A stretch of 64,000 bases of DNA, from positions 2,950,689 to 3,014,688 of the forward strand of contig JAUPSS010000007.1 in NCBI GenBank assembly GCA_040285825.1, read 5' to 3'. Below the pieces are notes generated by a model. The model worked only from the letters and a program-made list of their open reading frames with translations. It had not been told where the DNA came from and made no database searches. The DNA comes from Eukaryota sp. TZLM1-RC (Eukaryota; Metamonada: BaSk clade). Within the stretch, counting starts at the first letter, position 1. The number at the start of each line of letters is the position of its first letter. Position numbers and translations under genes: made by a program. Positions 58,421 to 64,000 of this stretch are shown here, piece after piece.

Positions 58421-61400
58421 AGAATTCCAAAAAAATGTGAAAATTATCAAAATCCATCTACTTCTTATTCTGTAACTGCCGCTGCTGCTGAATTAAATAA
58501 TTTAGAATTTAATTTACCTCCCAAACATGAGTGCACTGCAGAAGACAATGATGCAGTGATGTTAGACATTTGTAGTGAAGCAGGTCAAATTGATAATTGT
58601 GCTATTTGTAAAGAAAAAGCTGAAAGATATATTTTAAAAAATAATTTATATGTATGCCATGTTTGCTCCTCACTTGATACACTACGGCCTCCATGTAAGA
58701 TTCCGAATGTTCTTAGTCCCAAGGCTTCCATTCCCTTTTCTGTTGCGTTTAGAACATTCAGTCTTGCTTTGAAAAAGGAGAATGGGATGTTTTTTTCTAT
58801 TTGGAAATTCTTCCTTGAACAAAAATCAGGTTCTCGTCCCCAAAAGGTTTTCACTCCAAAAAAACAACCCAAGAATAAGACTGTACGAAAACTTTTGCTA
58901 CGTGGGAGATATGGTTCAGGGAAAAACGCTCTGTTTTCATCTGATCTTGCTCCTGTGACTGATGAAACTGTAAATCAATTAGTAGATCTGCATCCAGCTG
59001 AATTTCTTAATTTGGATAATCCATCTGCTTCACAATTTTGGAAACAAAATCCACTTTCTGAAAAAGAAGTTGAAACTGCCATTTTTCGTCTTCCATCTGG
59101 AAAAGCTCCAGGTCCATCTGGAATAACTTTTGATATGCTGAAATCTGTGTGCCGCCAAAATTCCTTTATTATTAAAGATTTATGTTCCTTTTTTCAAGAT
59201 GTTTTGACAATGAAAATTGTTCCACCCAAAAGAATTAAGTGCATCACGGTTAGTGGCTTTAACTAAACCTAATGGAAAAGTTCGCCCAATTGCTATAGGT
59301 GAAGCCATTTATCGCCTGATGTCTTCAGTAATTTTTAACCGAGTTTCAACAAAAGCTAAAGAATACTTTTCTCCATTCCAATATGGAATCAAAACCATAG
59401 ATGGAGCTTCAGTTGCGGCTTTGACATCTGATCTTTTTTTCAATTGTCACGAAAATAGTTGCATTTTTAATCTTGATTTCAAAAATGCTTTCAATTCAGT
59501 GAAAAGAGATTCAATTTGGAAAGAAATCAAATCAAATTTTCCTGAACTCGAAACCTTTTTTTATAGGTTTTATGGTAATTCATCTGATTTAATTTTTAAT
59601 TCTTATAATCTTGATTCTTTATCAGGAGTTAAACAAGGAGACCCTTTAGGTCCTTTCTTTTTTTGTCTTGCAATTCACCCAATTTTGAAAAAATTAAAAG
59701 AAGAAAATTCTGACCTTCAAGTGGTAGCCTACATGGATGACATTTCTTGTATTGGTCCAGAAAGTACAATTAATAGGGTTGCTAATGAAGCTGCTACATT
59801 ATACCAATCCATAGGTCTTGAGTTGAATGTTCAAAAATGTTTTTGTATTTCTAGGAAAAATGTTTTTTTTTATTTTTTTAAAAAAACTGGAATATTTATT
59901 GAGATAAAAATAACCATCTAGAATTCAATATCCTCCAAACAAGCGTCACTATTACTGAACCTACTCACAGCATTACGTTCATATTCTACACCAATAGCTA
60001 AAAGTGCCTTTGAAATCATTGTTGGAATAGACTTGAAAATGCAAAAAACAATTCTATTTAACCAGAAAGTGGAGTTCATTGTTTTACCAGACCTATTCAG
60101 TAACACTTTTTTAAAATTTTCCAAAAAGTGCAAGCCTGAAGGTCCAATATTGCCAAAAAGAGAAATTGCAAACGGCACAAACTGATATTTCACATGTTCC
60201 ACTCTACCTAACTGTGCCAAAGGTTCTTCATATATTTTTATCTTCTTATTTTCGGCGTCAGATAACGGCGAGTCAGCGGAATACACTAAACGAGCAGCAG
60301 AATTTTTGCAAACATCCACTGAGACAACGTCTACAACATTGAGAACACCATCGATCCCTGGAGCTACTAAATCTGCCCTTCTTTTACCAAAGGAATCATC
60401 AGTTTGATCTGAAGACAGCTTACGTACTAGTGGCTCGATAAATGCCTCTATATTGAAACTTTTGCACATGGCATATAATTGATCACGAACTGAGTCATGA
60501 ACAAGTGAGCGATAAGTTATGAAATACTTACAGTTTAAAATATGGGAAAGCGTAACAACACTCTTGCAGCGACAAATTAAATCATTTGGCAATGAACAAG
60601 GCCATAGAAAACATCTCAATCTCATTGCAGTGGTCCATTGGTGATCATTAAGTAGAAGGCCGTAAATGTTGGGAATTTGGGAGATTAAGCAAATTGAGCA
60701 ACTGTCTTCAAGATCAATCAAAAAGTTTGCAAAAACGGGATTTTTTTCCTTAGCCAAGCTAAGACGTACAATATAATCCAAGTTTTCTAAAACTTTCAAA
60801 ATTTTTTCTGCAATTTTGCAAAAAGTCAATGGTAAGGAGAGCAAGCTTCTTGAAGGAAGTTCCACAATATCAGAGGGGAAACATTTAGCCCAAATATTGG
60901 GTGAAAGAGTTTCAATTTCCTGTTGCAAAGAAATAAGATAGGAGCTGCCACAATTTTCAATGAGATGAATTTTTTCAGGAAAACGATTCACAAATTCATA
61001 AATAAAATTCTTTCCACCTCCAATAAAAGCAGCTTTACAAAGGTAGCTTGACTTATGAAAATCAACACCACCAAAATTTGTACCACAAAAAATGTGAAGA
61101 AAAATGTAAAGTTAATAATTAATTCCCTTGAAGTTCCATATATTGATTATACTTCAACTAGTTTCTGCTTTCTTGGTTGCTATTTAGGTTCCGCCGAAAA
61201 AAACACTTGATAGCCTTGAAAATTATTTAAATTCAATTAAAAAGAGCTAGAAGTCATAAAGACTCTTGAATTGGAAAAACATCTTAAGTTTTTTTCTTTT
61301 GAAAATTTGTTATGCTGGAAAAATTACACATTTACTGAGATCATTACCTCCATCCCTAACTTACAATTTTTGTAGACAATTTAACAAAATACGTACCCAA

Positions 61401-62670
61401 TTTTTGGCTTATTTAATTTCTGTTGATCCATCAATTTTGAAAAATCATATTTTTCTGATGTTCAACTTGGCGGTGTTGGATTCAATTCATCAAAATATTT
61501 GACCAAAGCTGCATTTATTGGTGGTGGAAAAATTTTGTATTTGAATTCTCCAGAAGATATCCTTTTGCCGAAAATCTTCTTGAAACTACAAATAGCCTAT
61601 TCCTCGATAACTTAAGAGAAGAAATTTCCAGTTTATCTCCGGACTTATGGCAATCATGTTTCCCCATATCCATTCAAGAAATTCCAGACAGAAGTTTGTA
61701 TTCATTAAAATTTGCGTTGAAAAAGCTCCAACGACATCTTTTGAAAAAAATTTGAAAGAAAGGATTTTATTGTTCGACTTAGCACGGCTAAGAAAGAAAA
61801 TCCTGCTTTTGCCAATTTTTTGATTGATTTGAAGGACAGTTCATCTGCAGTTTTGATAAATCAAATTCCCCAGATTTATGGTCTATTTTTGAATGACGAC
61901 CAATGGACCACTGCTATGAGAATGCGTTGTTATTTATGGCCTTGTAATTTGCCCAATGATTTGTTTTGCAAATGTGGAGCTGGTTTGACATTATCACATT
62001 TATTTAATTGTAATAGATTTATTTCCTATCGTTCTACGTTGCATGATGCAGTCAGAGATCAAATCCATGCAATGTGTAATTCCTATCATATTGAATCTTT
62101 TGTAGAACCTTTGTTGAGGTCTCTTGATATAAATGAAAGCGTAAGAGATTCAGAATATGGAAAACGACATGCTGATGTTGTTGTGCCCTCGTTTGATGAT
62201 GTCATGAATGTTGTTGATGTCGTAACAGTGGCTGTTTGCAAGAAAAATGCCTTGAAAAATGCTCAATCCGAAGTATCCCCCCTTGATGACTCCGAATTGT
62301 ACAAACGGAAAAAGTATGCAAATCCTTTAAAAGAATTGAAACATGTTCGCCATGTAGATTACCAAATTTGCCCATTTGCTATATCGTTGTATGGTCGTCT
62401 TGGAAAAACTGCTATGAATTTTATTGATGATTTTGAAAATCTTGTGAAAAGAAGAATGAATAAGCGTTTTGATCGTCGCTTGTGGCTAAATCGTATTGTT
62501 TTTACTATTTTCAAATCAATTCCCAAAATGATTTCGAAAGCTTTGATGTCTGTCAGTGCACATTACGAAGAAATTGCTGTTGTGAGGTTTGATGGTGTGG
62601 AAGCTTGTTTTGAAGATATTGACTTTTAGACTGTAGTTTAATAATAAATTAAAATTTTTCAAAAAAAAAA
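58421..62670 (+). mobile_element. Family C, duplicated long copy, interrupted by F
   Basis: This is the duplicate of 38326-41969 without the nested C. Frame 58415-59266 has the zinc ribbon CAIC...CHVC, LLLRGRYGSGKNALF and GKAPGPSGITFDM. An extra A near 59228 leads to frame 59217-59863: VRPIAIGEAIYRLM, motif A NLDFKNAFNSVKRDS, SLSGVKQGDPLGP and VVAYMDDISCIG. F interrupts at 59864. The rest (61099-62629) has the thumb (61266-61502) and then frame 61820-62629 with the knuckle, a changed nuclease motif (RHADVVVPS, then VVTVAVCKK with D changed to A) and CFEDIDF. The right border is B, not the expected B minus strand. Confidence 0.85.
59864..61098 (-). mobile_element. Family F inserted in C (minus strand)
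   Basis: Frame 60991-59918 (357 aa) runs from NRFPEKIHLIENCGSSYLI through IWAKCFPSDIVELPSRSL, the knuckle CRCKSVVTLSHILNC and RADLVAPGIDGVLNVVDVV to CLEDIEF, uninterrupted. The upstream part to 61098 covers GGVDFHKSSYLCKAAFIGGG. The 5' truncation point (CGTNFGG) differs from that of the other F copy. TSD gaaaaatgt at 59855-59863 and 61099-61107. The intact site is at about 40402 in copy 1 of the duplication. Confidence 0.9.
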
Positions 62671-63463
62671 CAATTCCGCAAGTATATGGTACTCTCTTAT
62701 CCGATTCTGCTTGGACTCTGAATATGAGATTTCGTTCCTTTATCTGGCCTGATAATTTACCTCATAATTTAATTTGTAAATGTTCTCGAGAAATTACAAC
62801 TACTCATTTGTTAAATTGTAAACATTTTATTACTTTTAGAAGCAAGGTTCATGATGCTGTAAGAGACCAGTTATATTGTATGTGTAAATCTCATAGAATT
62901 GAATCCTTCTTGGAACCTCTGTTGTCAAATCTGTTTGATGCTGAAAATGATTTTCATAAGAATAATAGAGGTGATGTCATATTACCTGGATTAGATGGAA
63001 GCTTTATTTTATTGGATGTAATGTCTGTTGATTTTTGTAATGCCTCAAATGAAAGGCTTGTTAATTCTGAAATTCATAATCCCCTTTCAAATGCTGAAAA
63101 TTTTAAATTCAAAAAATACAATGAACCTTTGTCCAAATTGGCCAGTCTACAGCATGCAAAATACAATTTGTATCCATTTGTATTTTCCCTTTTTGGTTCA
63201 CTTGCACCAACTGCTTTACGTTTTTTGGATGATTTTGAAATGATTGTAAAGAGAAGAACTGGCAGAAATTTCAACAGATTGTTTTGGCAAAATAGAATTG
63301 TGTTTTCTATTTTTAAGGGGATGTTGAAGATGGTTTCTGATGCTTTGCTTTCTCTTGGATCTCACTATGAGAGAGTTGCATCTAGTGTTTTTGTTTTGGG
63401 AGAGATGGATTTTTTTAGATGTTGATTTATAGGTTTAGAATAAAATTAAATTTTAAAAAAAAA
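62671..63463 (+). pseudogene. Family B 3' fragment after the C tail
   Basis: It starts at TIPQVYGTLLSD directly after the C A-run. Frame 62724-63425 (233 aa) includes the knuckle CKCSREITTTHLLNC, RGDVILPGLDG and VMSVDFCNAS (P changed to F), and ends early because of an extra T in the run before the last codons. Its first bases (ccgcaagtatatgg) differ from other B copies (ccacaagtttatgg). Tail aataaaattaaatttt plus A. Confidence 0.82.
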
Positions 63464-63623
63464 GTTTTCTATTTTTAAGGGGATGTTGAAGATGGTTTCT
63501 GATGCTTTGCTTTCTCTTGGATCTCACTATGAGAGAGTTGCATCTAGTGTTTTTGTTTTGGGAGAGATGGATTTTTTTAGATGTTGATTTATAGGTTTAG
63601 AATAAAATTAATTTTTTAAAAAA
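63464..63623 (+). pseudogene. Terminal 160 bp of the B inserted at 44312
   Basis: It encodes FSIFKGMLKMVSDALLSLGSHYERVASSVFVL and the frame-shifted end, then aggtttagaataaaatt and an A run. It is followed at 63624 by gattctttcccat, the right copy of the TSD whose left copy is at 44299. It is therefore the true 3' end of the B element that opened the host at 44312. Confidence 0.8.
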
Positions 63624-64000
63624 GATTCTTTCCCATAAAAATGGTAGAAAAAACTTAATAGCTCAGGAAAATCAGATTTAATAACTTCAAAAATTGCTGC
63701 TCGCTTTACAGAATTAAAAGCATTTTTAAAGTCGAGATTAAAAATAAAATTATTTTCCTCTGCATTAAAAAAGGTATCAGAGGCAATAGCAGCAACAGAA
63801 GCACCATCAATTGTTTTGATTCCAAATTGATGAGGATTCAAAAATGTAGAAGCTTTGTCTTTGACACGATCGAAGACAATTGATGCTAGCAAACGAGAAA
63901 GAGATTCACCAACAGCAATTGGGCGTATTCCATCAGGTTTGATTCCGTTTCCAGGCTTTACTAAAGCAATCAGACGTGCTGCGAGTAATTCAAATGGAGT
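63624..64000 (-). pseudogene. Family B host element, RT part (continues past right edge)
   Basis: Minus-strand B resumes exactly where it stopped at 44311. Frame 63892-63608 reads LASIVFDRVKDKASTFLNPHQFGIKTIDGAS, motif A NLDFKNAFNSVKRAAI and PELLSFFYHFYGKES. Upstream residues (RPIAVGESLSRL, ARLIALVKPGNG) continue to the window edge. The zinc region, if present, lies beyond base 64000. Confidence 0.85.

Larger units (their letters stand above)
26349..63463. repeat. Tandem segmental duplication, unit of about 20.6 kb
   Basis: Copy 1 runs about 26349-46918 and copy 2 about 46919-63463. Shared order: B 3' end, minus C, plus A (with the FLEDFVV/SENIAA fusion), minus B, E, minus B, plus C, then B. 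Private to copy 1: D at 27309, C at 32811, D at 35165, C at 39398. Private to copy 2: B at 48567 (holding B at 49409) and F at 59864. Copy 2 lacks the equivalent of about 41970-46130, so its C joins B directly at 62670. Confidence 0.85.

Overview
The window is AT-rich eukaryotic DNA made, as far as I can read it, wholly of non-LTR retrotransposons of the restriction-like-endonuclease (RLE) type, the broad group that includes R2, R4, NeSL and CRE. I see no host protein gene, rRNA, CRISPR array or bacterial feature. The proteins carry an N-terminal zinc region, a reverse transcriptase (RT) with a YMDD box, a C-terminal CXCX7HX3C knuckle and an R(G/A)D...D nuclease motif. The code is standard, there are no introns, and every family ends in AATAAA plus an A-rich tail. 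I cannot name the organism; an animal is the likeliest host (inference).

I separate seven related families, named here by letter. A: leader and N-terminus near 6840 (minus), C-terminus ends GFEDVEF. B: starts MPLADSDSD, ends DFLDVDL. C: ends CFEDIDF. D: shorter N-terminal region, ends EEILV, no poly(A). E: ends CIEDIEF. F: ends CLEDIEF. G: a single RT fragment near 1.8-3.5 kb. Only one A copy (3521-7188, minus) and one B copy (49409-52898, minus) look near full length. The rest are 5'-truncated.

The layout is a nest. A plus-strand A element runs from base 1 to about 33.56 kb in pieces. Into it went a G fragment and a complete minus-strand A (1.8-7.2 kb), a D carrying a C (7.8-12.3 kb), and a minus-strand C (21018-30609). 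That C holds a plus C, a B (itself holding two C copies) and a D. At 33565 a minus-strand B begins and runs, broken, past the right edge. It holds E, D, C (with C inside), a tiny C, F, and a B insertion spanning 44312-63623. Most inserts are bounded by 9-14 bp target-site duplications (TSDs) readable at both ends.

Two tandem segmental duplications overlay the nest. A 7.38 kb unit starts at 5749 and repeats from 13126. A unit of about 20.6 kb (26349-46918) repeats from 46919 to about 63.46 kb with deletions and private insertions. Because each 20 kb copy has insertions the other lacks, empty sites confirm the TSDs and show that transposition continued after duplication. The B copy at 46919-47809 carries the crossover mosaic.

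Most reading-frame breaks are one-base length changes in A/T (or G/C) runs, private to single copies. They may be decay or uncorrected long-read errors, so the pseudogene calls describe the sequence as given.
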